From positions 103,938 through 167,937 of the forward strand of contig NZ_BJND01000026.1 in assembly GCF_006539505.1 (NCBI RefSeq): 64,000 nt of DNA, in the 5' to 3' direction. The position numbers and the translations under genes are program-made. Below the pieces are notes generated by a model. That model did not search any database, was not told the DNA's origin, and saw nothing but the letters and a program-made list of their open reading frames with translations. Origin of the DNA: Streptomyces spinoverrucosus (GTDB lineage Bacteria; Actinomycetota; Actinomycetes; Streptomycetales; Streptomycetaceae). How positions within the stretch are numbered: the first letter of the stretch is position 1; each line of letters opens with the position of its first letter. Below are positions 33,460-41,121 of this stretch, piece by piece.

Positions 33460-33550
33460 GTCTGGAAAGACTCCCGGCTCGCATCCGCGTGCCGGGCCCT
33501 TCGAAAGAAACGGAGTGTCGATGACCGTCGCACTCGTACGCCCTGAGGTG

Positions 33551-33567
33551 GTATACCGCCGGTATAC
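33551..33567. promoter_or_regulatory. palindromic operator and -10 box of the toxin-antitoxin operon
   Basis: GTATACC-GCC-GGTATAC is a perfect 7-3-7 dyad. Its right arm runs into TATACT (33563-33568), a good -10 box, so antitoxin bound here would block RNA polymerase directly. ATG follows the -10 by 6 bases, implying a leaderless message. Confidence 0.8.
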
Positions 33568-33574
33568 TGTGCTC

Positions 33575-33841
33575 ATGGCTGACACCACGATCAAGGTCGA
33601 CCCCGCAGTCCGAGACCGCCTCCAGGAGCTGGCCCGGGATCGCGGCATGAGCATGCGGGACCTCGTGGGGGAGCTGGCCGGCGCCACGCCCACCAAGGAA
33701 GAGCTGCGCAAGCGGTACGAGGAGACCAAGGCGTACGTGGAGGAGCACTTCCTCGGCAGGCCGTACACCGAGGAGGACGAGAAGGCCGGCGAGAAGCTGT
33801 GGGCCGACCTGGAGGCCGGGCGCATCGGGGAGGTCCAGTGA
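33575..33841 (+). CDS. antitoxin of a PIN-type toxin-antitoxin pair
   Basis: An 88-aa charged protein: N-terminal ribbon-helix-helix-like segment ADTTIKVDPAVRDRLQELAR DRG split as IKVDPAVRDRLQELA and MSMRDLVGELAG, then an acidic helical toxin-binding tail (EELRKRYEETKAYVEEHFLG). ATG 33575 is chosen because the frame upstream crosses the operator and -10 box. It ends in a GTGA overlap with the toxin gene, the classical coupling of such pairs. It should repress the operon through the palindrome upstream. Confidence 0.85.
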   Translation: MADTTIKVDPAVRDRLQELARDRGMSMRDLVGELAGATPTKEELRKRYEETKAYVEEHFLGRPYTEEDEKAGEKLWADLEAGRIGEVQ

Positions 33842-34290
33842 CCGAGAAGGGTCAGTATCCGCTGCCGCGGGCCGTCGTCTTCGACGACACCGCCGCCCTC
33901 GCGCTCGGCGCCGGGAACAGCATGGCCTCCCGGCTCGTCGTCGAGGCCGAGAAGAACCCCGCCCTGCGCGTGTACATCCCGGCGCTCAGCCTCGCCGCCG
34001 CCGAGCGGGAGCGGGCGGGGGTGGCCGAGCACCTCGGCGCCCTGCCGTCCGTCACCATCGAGGGGCTCGACTTCGCCGCGGCGACCGCCGTGGGAAAGCG
34101 CCTGCGGACAGCGACCGCCGGGGACGACGGTGTGTACGGCAAGGATGAGCCGGACTGGAGCGGCGCTCACGTGCTGCACCTCGCCCTGCCCACCGTCGAG
34201 TGGCCGCACGGCCGCCCCGTACTGACCAGGACGCCCACCCGCTACCGCGGCACAGGCATCCGTACCATCCGCGTCGTCGAGCAGAGCTGA
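33838..34290 (+). CDS. PIN-like toxin
   Basis: A 150-aa protein starting at GTG 33838. AVVFDDTAALALGAGN gives the first acidic pair, IPALSLAAAERER the middle acid, and PDWSGAHVLHLAL plus VLTRTPTRY the C-terminal side, the order of the PIN-domain-like family found beside RHH antitoxins in Streptomyces. PIN toxins are RNases. The third conserved acid is not obvious (PDW), so activity is inferred from family and arrangement rather than a full catalytic set. Confidence 0.72.
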   Translation: MTEKGQYPLPRAVVFDDTAALALGAGNSMASRLVVEAEKNPALRVYIPALSLAAAERERAGVAEHLGALPSVTIEGLDFAAATAVGKRLRTATAGDDGVYGKDEPDWSGAHVLHLALPTVEWPHGRPVLTRTPTRYRGTGIRTIRVVEQS

Positions 34291-34334
34291 CAGCCGTCCT
34301 GGCGGGGAGGGCGTCGGCTCCCGTGTCCTCCCCG

Positions 34335-34350
34335 GCAGGGAAATCCCTGC
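34335..34350. promoter_or_regulatory. small palindrome ahead of the 96-aa gene
   Basis: GCAGGGA and TCCCTGC are separated by AA, 57 bases before ATG 34407; a possible -10 (TATCCT, 34360-34365) follows. It may be an operator or just the end of the toxin operon's transcript. Confidence 0.3.
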
Positions 34351-34406
34351 AAACCAGGCATATCCTGACGCCGTACGCGCCCTCTGCCAGAAGAAGGTGA
34401 AGAGCG

Positions 34407-34697
34407 ATGCGCGTCATGCTCAAGGCCACACTCGACATCGACAAGGCGAACGAGGCCCTCCGCAGTGGCAAGCTGCCGGAGTTTCTGAAGGAGGCCGTCG
34501 AGCCGCTGAAGCCGGAGGCCGCCTACTTCGGGCCGGCGGAGGGGCGCCGTACCTGCTTCATCGTGTTCGACCTTCAGGACAGCTCCGAACTGCCGCGCAA
34601 ACTGGAGCCGTTCCTCACCCAGTTCAACGCCCGGACCGAGATCTTTCCGGTGATGACCGCCGACGACCTGCTGAAGGGGCTCGCGCAGTCTCGCTGA
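34407..34697 (+). CDS. conserved 96-aa protein, ferredoxin-like fold suspected
   Basis: MRVMLKATLDIDKANEALRS is followed by VEPLKPEAAYFGPAEGRRTC, FIVFDLQDSSELPRKLEPFL and ARTEIFPVMTADDLLKGLAQ. The order strand-helix-strand-strand-helix-strand resembles small dimeric alpha/beta-barrel proteins (DUF3303/GYD-like). I recognise it as a widespread short Streptomyces protein without known function. GAAGGTGAAGAG precedes ATG 34407. Convergent with the next gene. Confidence 0.8.
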   Translation: MRVMLKATLDIDKANEALRSGKLPEFLKEAVEPLKPEAAYFGPAEGRRTCFIVFDLQDSSELPRKLEPFLTQFNARTEIFPVMTADDLLKGLAQSR

Positions 34698-34704
34698 GCG
34701 GGCC

Positions 34705-35370
34705 TCAGCTGAACACGATCATCGAGCCCTGCGCGAGGCTCCGCGTCGCCGCCGCGTGCAGCCCCAGCCAGACGTGCCGTTCGCGGGCGAACGGGCTCGG
34801 GTCGTACGGGGCGGGTACGGCGGGTTCCTCCAACTCTGTGGGGACTAGAGGGGGTTGCGGCGCCGCCGGAGGGTTGGCCGGGTCGATGCCGATCGACGGG
34901 GCCACGAACTCCAGCTCACGCAACAGGGCCTGCGAGGAGCCCAGCGGGCCGCCCCCCGCGAGCAGTTCGTCGTCCGACAACGGGTGCGGGAAGTCGACGG
35001 GGACGTACGCTCCCGCGTGGTCGTAGTGCCAGACGAGATGTGACTGCTGGGCCGTTGTCTCGAACATTTCCAGGAGCTGCTCGTAGTCTCCGCCCAACTC
35101 GTCGACCGGGGTGACCGGCAGGCCGCACACCTGGAGCAAGTACGCGCGGCGCAGGAAGTGCAGCGCGTCGTAGTCGAAACCGGCCACCGGGGCGACGTCG
35201 CCGGACAGTCCCGGCATGTACTGGTACACCGGCACCGGCGGCAGCCCGGCCTCGGCGAGCACCTTGTTGTAATGCGCGAGTTCCTCGGCGAACGGGTTGT
35301 CGGGCGTGTGGCACAACACGTCGACGAGCGGTACCAGCCACAGGTCACAGGCCAAAAGAGGGCTCCTCAC
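34705..35370 (-). CDS. conserved hypothetical protein
   Basis: Up to 221 aa; starts LACDLWLVPLVDVLCHTPDN, has PVYQYMPGLSGDVAPVAGFD and FLRRAYLLQVCGLPVTPVDE, and a Pro-rich segment about 170-190. No family recognised and no signal peptide or membrane helix. Start is uncertain: GTG 35370 is the longest, but GAGGAG lies 6 bases before an in-frame TTG at 35355, which is the better-placed ribosome site. Stands alone between convergent and same-strand neighbours. Confidence 0.75.
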   Translation of the reverse strand: MRSPLLACDLWLVPLVDVLCHTPDNPFAEELAHYNKVLAEAGLPPVPVYQYMPGLSGDVAPVAGFDYDALHFLRRAYLLQVCGLPVTPVDELGGDYEQLLEMFETTAQQSHLVWHYDHAGAYVPVDFPHPLSDDELLAGGGPLGSSQALLRELEFVAPSIGIDPANPPAAPQPPLVPTELEEPAVPAPYDPSPFARERHVWLGLHAAATRSLAQGSMIVFS

Positions 35371-35492
35371 AACGCAGGCGGCGCGGGGTGATGACGGGGG
35401 CAGCGCATAGCACGGTGGTCGAAGAAGGGTAATCCGTGTGGTGCGGGGCGGGACCGCTTATGCAGTCCCCGTGTGCAGGTCCCATACCCACG

Positions 35493-36203
35493 TCAGCCGG
35501 TGGCCAGCCGCTCGATCAGAGCCAGCGCGTGCGTGTTGTGCCCGGCGATGATGCAGCGCGCGGCGTCGGTGTCGCGCCGGGACAGCGCATCGATCAGTTC
35601 GGTGTGGCCGGCCCACAGCAGACCGCGCAGATCCGTGACCCGGCGCAGATGCTGCACCGCGCACACCCAGGACTGCACACGCAGCCGGTGCAGAAAGTCC
35701 ACCAGGTAGGGGTTGCCGAACAGGCTGCTCAGCTCGCGCCAGAAGCGCAGGTCGTAGCCGATCAGCACGGTCAGGTCCCCGGCGCAGGCGGCGCGCTGCG
35801 CCTCCTCGCCGCGCCGGCGCACGCCCGCGAGCGCGGCGGCCGTGTACGGGTCGTCGGGGTCCTGGACGTGCGGCGGGCCGCCCCGGCCGCGGTCGAGGGC
35901 GTGGAACATGCCGTCGATGACCAGGCTGCGCGCCTCGACCAGCCCGCGGAAGTCGGCGAAGGAGTACTCACGCACCCGGAAGCCCCGGTGCTGGAGCGCC
36001 TCCAGCAGGCCCTGCGCGGACAGGTCGACCAGCGCCTCACGGACCGGCGTCGCGGAGACGCCGTACTGGTCGGCGATCTCCTTGACCGTGAACTCCTGCC
36101 CCGGCTGCAGCCGTCCGGCCAGCACCTCGTCGCGTAGCGCGTCCGCGATCTGCTGCCGCAGGGTGCTGCGGGTCACAGCGCCGTTGCCGCTGGTGCCGGG
36201 CAT
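35493..36203 (-). CDS. GntR-family regulator, FadR/FCD type
   Basis: A 236-aa protein: N-terminal GntR winged helix (LRQQIADALRDEVLAGRLQP, VKEIADQYGVSATPVREALV DL split as VKEIADQYGVSAT and PVREALVDLSAQGLLE) and an all-helical FCD effector domain with metal-ligand-like residues (FRGLVEARSLVIDG, HTELIDALSRRDTDAARCII, AGHNTHALALI). ATG 36203 has GAGGAGA 9 bases upstream; the frame remains open further through a His/Asp/Pro-rich repeat, rejected as coding. It lies downstream of the aminotransferase on the same strand and probably controls it. Confidence 0.9.
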   Translation of the reverse strand: MPGTSGNGAVTRSTLRQQIADALRDEVLAGRLQPGQEFTVKEIADQYGVSATPVREALVDLSAQGLLEALQHRGFRVREYSFADFRGLVEARSLVIDGMFHALDRGRGGPPHVQDPDDPYTAAALAGVRRRGEEAQRAACAGDLTVLIGYDLRFWRELSSLFGNPYLVDFLHRLRVQSWVCAVQHLRRVTDLRGLLWAGHTELIDALSRRDTDAARCIIAGHNTHALALIERLATG

Positions 36204-36232
36204 GGTCGGGGGTCTCCTCGTCGCGTGCGGAT

Positions 36233-36338
36233 GGCGTGCTCGTGGTGGGTCCCCGTGGTGTGGGTCCCCATGGTGGGGGTCCCCGTGGTGGGGGTCCCCG
36301 CGGTGGGGATCCCCGCGGTGGGGGTCCACGAGCACGCC
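36233..36338. repeat. 15-bp tandem array bracketed by 13-bp inverted repeats
   Basis: Five to six units close to GTGGTGGGGGTCCCC (36242-36329) are enclosed by GGCGTGCTCGTGG (36233-36245) and its exact reverse complement (36326-36338). The array is itself rich in GGGGTCCCC dyads, so the whole 106 bp can fold into one large cruciform. It occupies the gap between the aminotransferase and GntR genes, just ahead of the GntR ribosome site. Confidence 0.9.
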
Positions 36339-36367
36339 ACCTTACGCGCTCGGATGCCGGGCCGTGA

Positions 36368-37723
36368 TTACTCGGTGTGCTCGTCGGCCACCGACAGGGC
36401 CGCGTCCAGCGCCGCCAGCCCCTCCTTCAGCTCGGCCTCGGTCACATTGCACGGCGGCACGATGTGCGTCCGGTTCATGTTCACGAACGGCCACACCCCG
36501 CCCGCCTTCGCCGCCGCCGCGAACGCCGCCATCGGGGCGTTGGCCGCACCGGTCGCGTTGTACGGCACCAGCGGCTCGCGCGTCTCCTTGTTCTTCACCA
36601 GGTCCAGCGCCCAGAACATGCCGACGCCGCGCACCTCGCCCACGCACGCGTGCCGCTCGGCCAGCTCCCGCAGCGCGGGCTGAACGACCTCGGCGCCCAG
36701 CCGGGCGGCGTTCTCGACGACGCCCTCCTCGGCCATCACGTTGATCGTCGCGACGGCGGCGGCACAGGCGAGCGGATGGCCGGAGTACGTCAGTCCGCCC
36801 GGGTACGGCCGCTTGCCGAAGGTCGACGCAATCTCGCCGGAGATGGCGACCCCGCCGAGCGGTACGTATCCGGAGTTCACGCCCTTCGCGAAGGTCATCA
36901 GGTCCGGCACGACGTCGAACAGGTCCGCCGCGAACCACTCACCGGTCCGTCCGAACCCCGCCATCACCTCGTCGAGGACGAAGGCGATCCCGTACTTGTC
37001 GCAAAGTTCGCGCACGCCCGCCAGATACCCCGGCGGCGGCACCATGATCCCCGCGGTCCCGGGGATCGTCTCCAGGACGATCGCGGCGATGGTCGCCGGG
37101 CCCTCGAAGGCGATCGTCGTCTCCAGGTGCTCCAGCGCCCGCGCGCACTCCTGCTCCTCGGTCTCGGCGTAGAAGCGCGAGCGGTACAGGAAGGGCGCCC
37201 AGAAGTGCACGACTCCGGCCGTGCCGCTGTCGTTGGCCCAGCGGCGCGGGTCGCCGGTGATGTTCACCGCCTGCTGGGTGCCGCCGTGGTAAGAGCGGTA
37301 CGCCGACAGCACCTTCGGGCGGCCGGTGTGCAGCCGCGCCATCCGCACCGCGTGCTCGACGGCGTCGGCGCCGCCGTTGGTGAAGAAGATCTTGTCGAGG
37401 TCGCCGGGGGTGCGCTCGGCGATCAGCCGGGCGGCCTCGGAGCGGGCCTCGATGGCGAAGGCGGGCGCGAAGGTGGACAGGGTTGCGGCCTGTTCCTGGA
37501 TCGCGGCGACGACCTTCGGGTGCTGGTAGCCGATGTTGGTGTAGACGAGGCCGCTGGTGAAGTCGAGGTAGTGGTTGCCTTCGTAGTCCCAGAAGTACGA
37601 CCCCTCCGCACCGGCGACGGCGAGCGGGTCGATGAGCTCCTGCGCGGACCAGGAGTGGAACACATGCGCACGGTCCGCGGCCTTCACGGCTGCACCGGCG
37701 GCGGGATGGGGCTGAGGGGTCAT
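36368..37723 (-). CDS. class III pyridoxal-phosphate aminotransferase
   Basis: A 451-aa enzyme: LDFTSGLVYTNIGYQHPKVV, FFTNGGADAVEHAVRMAR (cofactor phosphate), SYHGGT, FVLDEVMAGFGRTGEW (Asp to the PLP nitrogen), and LMTFAKGVNSGYVPLGGV with the Schiff-base Lys. It belongs with omega/aspartate-family transaminases acting on amino groups such as GABA, beta-alanine or taurine; substrate not predictable. ATG 37723 has no Shine-Dalgarno but TACCCT lies 7 bases upstream, so the message may be leaderless. The GntR gene downstream on the same strand is its likely regulator. Confidence 0.93.
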   Translation of the reverse strand: MTPQPHPAAGAAVKAADRAHVFHSWSAQELIDPLAVAGAEGSYFWDYEGNHYLDFTSGLVYTNIGYQHPKVVAAIQEQAATLSTFAPAFAIEARSEAARLIAERTPGDLDKIFFTNGGADAVEHAVRMARLHTGRPKVLSAYRSYHGGTQQAVNITGDPRRWANDSGTAGVVHFWAPFLYRSRFYAETEEQECARALEHLETTIAFEGPATIAAIVLETIPGTAGIMVPPPGYLAGVRELCDKYGIAFVLDEVMAGFGRTGEWFAADLFDVVPDLMTFAKGVNSGYVPLGGVAISGEIASTFGKRPYPGGLTYSGHPLACAAAVATINVMAEEGVVENAARLGAEVVQPALRELAERHACVGEVRGVGMFWALDLVKNKETREPLVPYNATGAANAPMAAFAAAAKAGGVWPFVNMNRTHIVPPCNVTEAELKEGLAALDAALSVADEHTE

Positions 37724-37828
37724 GCCGCCGAGGGTAAATGTCCGGGATGCGGACGCGACATCGGCGTCCTGTATGGGGTCTCGCACATTCCGCGACAGAT
37801 TGTCGACGGGCACACCCTCGCATGGCAT

Positions 37829-37864
37829 TGACAGGATGCTGTCGAAAGTGACAGCATCCTGTCA
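37829..37864. promoter_or_regulatory. double MarR operator over the PfpI-MarR promoter
   Basis: A perfect 15-bp inverted repeat with a 6-base spacer. Each arm is itself a dyad of the form GACAG-N4-CTGTC (37830-37843 and 37850-37863), so there are two dimer sites 20 bp apart, two helical turns. A -35 box TTGACA (37828-37833) with CAGCAT 18 bases later is fully covered. Confidence 0.85.
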
Positions 37865-37895
37865 TAGGGATTCGCCGCATGACCCAGGAGGCGTC

Positions 37896-38507
37896 ATGAA
37901 CAGCAGCCGCAAGCCCGTCCATCTGGCCGTCTACGACACCCTCGCCGACTGGGAGACCGGCCACGCGACGGCGTATCTCGCCCGCGCCGGGTACGAGATC
38001 CGCACCGTCGGTCCCACCACCGCCCCGGTCACCAGCATCGGCGGCCTGCGCGTCCAGCCGGACCTGGCCCTGGACGACGTACGGCCCGAGGACAGCTCGC
38101 TGCTGATCCTCCCGGGCGCCGACCTGTGGGACACGAGTGACGACCTCGCACCGTTCGCCCGCAAGGCGCGCGCGTTCCTGGCCGCCGGGGTGCCCGTCGC
38201 CGCGATCTGCGGGGCCACCGCCGGGCTCGCCCGCGAGGGCCTGCTCGACGACCGCGACCACACCAGCGCGGTCTCCTTCTACCTCGCCGCGACCGGCTAC
38301 CAGGGCGGCGCACGGTACGTCGACGCCGACGCGGTCAGCGACGGCGACCTGATCACCGCCGGGCCGACCGAGCCGGTCGCCTTCGCGCGGGAGATCTTCC
38401 GGCTGCTCGGGGTGTACGAGGGTGAGGTGCTGGACGCCTGGTACCGGCTGTTCCACGACTCCGACCCCGAGGCGTACGCCGTCCTCGAACAGGCGGGCGC
38501 GCGGTGA
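37896..38507 (+). CDS. DJ-1/PfpI-family protein
   Basis: A 203-aa class I glutamine-amidotransferase-like protein: nucleophile Cys105 in AAICGATAGLA, with SLLILPGADLWDT giving the acidic partner region. Family members are glyoxalases, isonitrile hydratases, proteases/chaperones or deglycases; the actual reaction here is unknown. ATG 37896 follows CAGGAGG by 5 bases, ruling out the longer frame. It is co-transcribed with the MarR gene (GTGA overlap) from a promoter covered by a double operator. Confidence 0.9.
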   Translation: MNSSRKPVHLAVYDTLADWETGHATAYLARAGYEIRTVGPTTAPVTSIGGLRVQPDLALDDVRPEDSSLLILPGADLWDTSDDLAPFARKARAFLAAGVPVAAICGATAGLAREGLLDDRDHTSAVSFYLAATGYQGGARYVDADAVSDGDLITAGPTEPVAFAREIFRLLGVYEGEVLDAWYRLFHDSDPEAYAVLEQAGAR

Positions 38508-38968
38508 GCCGCCGGCGGCAGGACCTGTTCAGCCGTGGCGCGCTCGGCGTCTTCCGGCTGAACGGCCAGTTCCTCGCGGTGGCGGAGGAACTGGCCCGCC
38601 CGGCCGGGCTCACCGCGGCCTGGTGGCAGGTCCTGGGCGCGGTGCTGCCCGAGCCGCTGCCCGTCGCCGGGATCGCCCGCGCGATGGGCATCACCCGGCA
38701 GAGCGTCCAGCGCATCGCCGACCTGCTGGTCGAACGGGACCTGGCCGAATACCGCCCCAACCCCGCCCACCGCCGCGCCAAGCTCCTGGCGCCCACGGAG
38801 GCGGGCCTGGCGGCGGTGCGCCGCATCGACCCCGGGCACGCGGACTTCGCTGACCGGCTGGCTCGTGCGCTGGGGGAGGAGGGCTTCGAGGAGACGGTAC
38901 GGGTGCTGGAGCGGCTGTCGCGGGTGCTCGACGAGGTGGGGATGCCGACGGCCGCGGGGGAGCCGTAG
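38504..38968 (+). CDS. MarR-family regulator
   Basis: A 154-aa winged-helix protein: FRLNGQFLAVAEELARPAGL, VAGIARAMGITRQSVQRIAD (HTH), LVERDLAEYRPNPAHRRAKL (wing). GTG 38504 overlaps the PfpI stop. It is the obvious candidate for the GACAG-N4-CTGTC sites upstream, giving autorepression of the pair released by a reactive small molecule. Confidence 0.92.
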   Translation: MSRRRQDLFSRGALGVFRLNGQFLAVAEELARPAGLTAAWWQVLGAVLPEPLPVAGIARAMGITRQSVQRIADLLVERDLAEYRPNPAHRRAKLLAPTEAGLAAVRRIDPGHADFADRLARALGEEGFEETVRVLERLSRVLDEVGMPTAAGEP

Positions 38969-39066
38969 GAACCGCGGATGGCTCGCTTCCGTTACGGAAC
39001 CGTAGAAAGCGGCCCGGCCGTCTCCCCCTATCGCCGGATTATTCTTCGGTCATCTCACAGGGGCGG

Positions 39067-40977
39067 ATGGGGGAAGGCGGGTTCGCCGTGGACAGACTGG
39101 GGCCTGGGGATCCACCGCGGATCGGTGCCTACCGGCTGCTGGCGCGGCTCGGCGCCGGCGGCATGGGGCATGTGTATTTGGCGCGGTCGGACCGGGGGCG
39201 GACCGTCGCGGTCAAGCTGGTGCGCAAGGAACTGGCCGCGCAGGAGGAGTTCCGGGCACGGTTCCGGCAGGAGGTGCGGGCCGCCCGGGAGGTCGGCGGT
39301 CACTGGACCGCGCCCGTGCTCGACGCCGACACCGAGGCGGCCGTGCCGTGGGTGGCCACCGGGTACGTCGCCGGACCGAGCCTGCAGCAGGTCGTCGGAC
39401 GGGACCACGGGGCGCTGCCCGAGCGTTCGGTACGGATCCTGGCGGCCGGGCTCGCGCACGCGCTGAAGGACATCCACGCCGCCGGGATCGTGCACCGGGA
39501 CCTCAAGCCGTCCAACGTGCTCGTCACCATCGACGGGCCCCGCGTCATCGACTTCGGGATCGCGCGGGCGATGGAGACCGTCACCGACGGGGGCCTGACC
39601 CGGACCGGCGCGCTCGTCGGCTCGCCCGGTTTCATGGCGCCCGAGCAGGTGCGCGGCGACCGCATCACGCCCGCCTGCGACGTCTTCTGCCTCGGCTCCG
39701 TCCTCGCCTACGCCGCCACCGGCCACCTCCCCTTCGGCGGCGCCGACAGCGGGGTGCACGCCCTGATGTTCCGCATCGCCCAGGAGGAACCCGACCTGGA
39801 CGGCGTACCCGAGGGCATCGCCGATCTCGTACGGCACTGCCTGCGCAAGGACCCGGCCGCCCGGCCCACACTGGACGACATCCTTCGGCGCACGGGCGCC
39901 GAGGACACCCTCACCGGCGGGCGGTCCCGGGAGCCCTGGCTGCCGGGCGGGCTGGTGGCCCAACTCGGGCGGCACGCGGTGCAGTTGCTGGAGAGGGAGG
40001 ATCCGGAAGGGGCCGGGGGCGCCGACGCCGACCGGGGTGCCTCGCCCGAGCACGCGTCCGCCGCCGACGAGGCGGCACCGGCGGCCGCGGGGCAGCAGCC
40101 CGGAGCGCAGCCCCTGGACCGGATGCCCACGGTGGCCGCGGCCCAGGGCGCCGCACCACCGGCCCCGCCGCACCCGGCGTACGGCTCTGCGCAGCAGGGG
40201 CAGAGCCATCCCCAGCAGGCCCAGGGCCAGGGCTCCGCGCAGAGCGCGGCGCCGCCACCGCCGTACGTCCCCATGTACGGACCCGCCAACGGCGGCGCGT
40301 ACCCCAACGGACCGTACGCCGCCACTTCGCACACCCCCGGCCCCTACGGCGGTCTCGGCCCCACGCGTCCCTACGGCTCACCCCCCGCCTTCCCTCCCGA
40401 GGAGCCGCCCCGCAGAAGCGGCCGCACCACCGTCGCGCTCCTCGCCATGGCGCTGGTCGTCGCGCTCGCCGCCGGTGGGACGGTGTACGCGCTGATGGAC
40501 GGCACCGAGACCCCGCAGGCCGGCCCGACCGCCTCCACGCCCGCCGGCTCCTCCGCCCCGACCACCCCCGACGCCCCCACCACGACCCCGGAACCGTCGG
40601 CCTCGTCCACGCCCGCCGACGGGGCGATACCCAGCGGCTATCTCGGCACCTGGACGGCCACGATCGACAACGCGAGCGGGCAGCACACCCGGCGGCTGAC
40701 CCTTCAGCAGGGCGAGGTCGGCGACACGGTCCTGTCCCTCGTCGCGGACGGGCCCGTGGACGGCGGCGGCAGCTATCACTGCGTGTTCCAGGCAGGGTTG
40801 GCGGCGGCGCCGGGTGCGGACGGCCCGGTGCGGGTCGGCCCGTCCACGGTGACGGTCGGCGAACCGGCCACCGCCTGCACACCGGGCGCGGCCACCGAGA
40901 TCACCCTCCTGCCGGACGGCAGCCTGCAGCGCGTGAACGGGACCACCGGGGAGAAACTGACGTACCGGCGCCAGTGA
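39067..40977 (+). CDS. transmembrane serine/threonine protein kinase
   Basis: A 636-aa Hanks-type kinase. Kinase domain about 20-280: glycine loop LGAGGMGHVYLA, Lys50 (VAVKLV), catalytic HRDLKPSN (Asp145), IDFG (Asp162), SPGFMAPEQ. Then a 170-residue Pro/Gln/Ala-rich linker, a transmembrane helix (TVALLAMALVVALAAGGTVY, about 457-478), a Thr/Pro/Ser-rich wall-spanning stretch and an outer beta-domain (YLGTWTATIDNASGQHTRRL) that may sense ligand. ATG 39067 with AGGGGCGG ahead; GTG 39088 is possible. Followed by a PstS-like gene, not obviously in operon (144 bp gap). Confidence 0.95.
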   Translation: MGEGGFAVDRLGPGDPPRIGAYRLLARLGAGGMGHVYLARSDRGRTVAVKLVRKELAAQEEFRARFRQEVRAAREVGGHWTAPVLDADTEAAVPWVATGYVAGPSLQQVVGRDHGALPERSVRILAAGLAHALKDIHAAGIVHRDLKPSNVLVTIDGPRVIDFGIARAMETVTDGGLTRTGALVGSPGFMAPEQVRGDRITPACDVFCLGSVLAYAATGHLPFGGADSGVHALMFRIAQEEPDLDGVPEGIADLVRHCLRKDPAARPTLDDILRRTGAEDTLTGGRSREPWLPGGLVAQLGRHAVQLLEREDPEGAGGADADRGASPEHASAADEAAPAAAGQQPGAQPLDRMPTVAAAQGAAPPAPPHPAYGSAQQGQSHPQQAQGQGSAQSAAPPPPYVPMYGPANGGAYPNGPYAATSHTPGPYGGLGPTRPYGSPPAFPPEEPPRRSGRTTVALLAMALVVALAAGGTVYALMDGTETPQAGPTASTPAGSSAPTTPDAPTTTPEPSASSTPADGAIPSGYLGTWTATIDNASGQHTRRLTLQQGEVGDTVLSLVADGPVDGGGSYHCVFQAGLAAAPGADGPVRVGPSTVTVGEPATACTPGAATEITLLPDGSLQRVNGTTGEKLTYRRQ

Positions 40978-41121
40978 CGTGTGCCCGGCCACGGCCGAAG
41001 TCCCGTTCCCTGTAGGTAAGTTGAACGTACAGCGAACTTTGCGGGCACGGCCCTGACGGGCTGTTCGGACAGACGTACGGTGACCCCACCATCTGAGCTC
41101 TGGAGTGGCGGGGGACCACCA

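Noticed and set aside
27577..34406. Integrative element with att sites carrying the defence island
   Set aside because: No integrase, excisionase, tRNA end or flanking direct repeats were found around the island.
36204..36335. His/Asp/Pro-rich N-terminal extension of the GntR regulator
   Set aside because: GAGGAGA directly precedes ATG 36203, the family begins there, and the extension is entirely the 15-bp repeat array.
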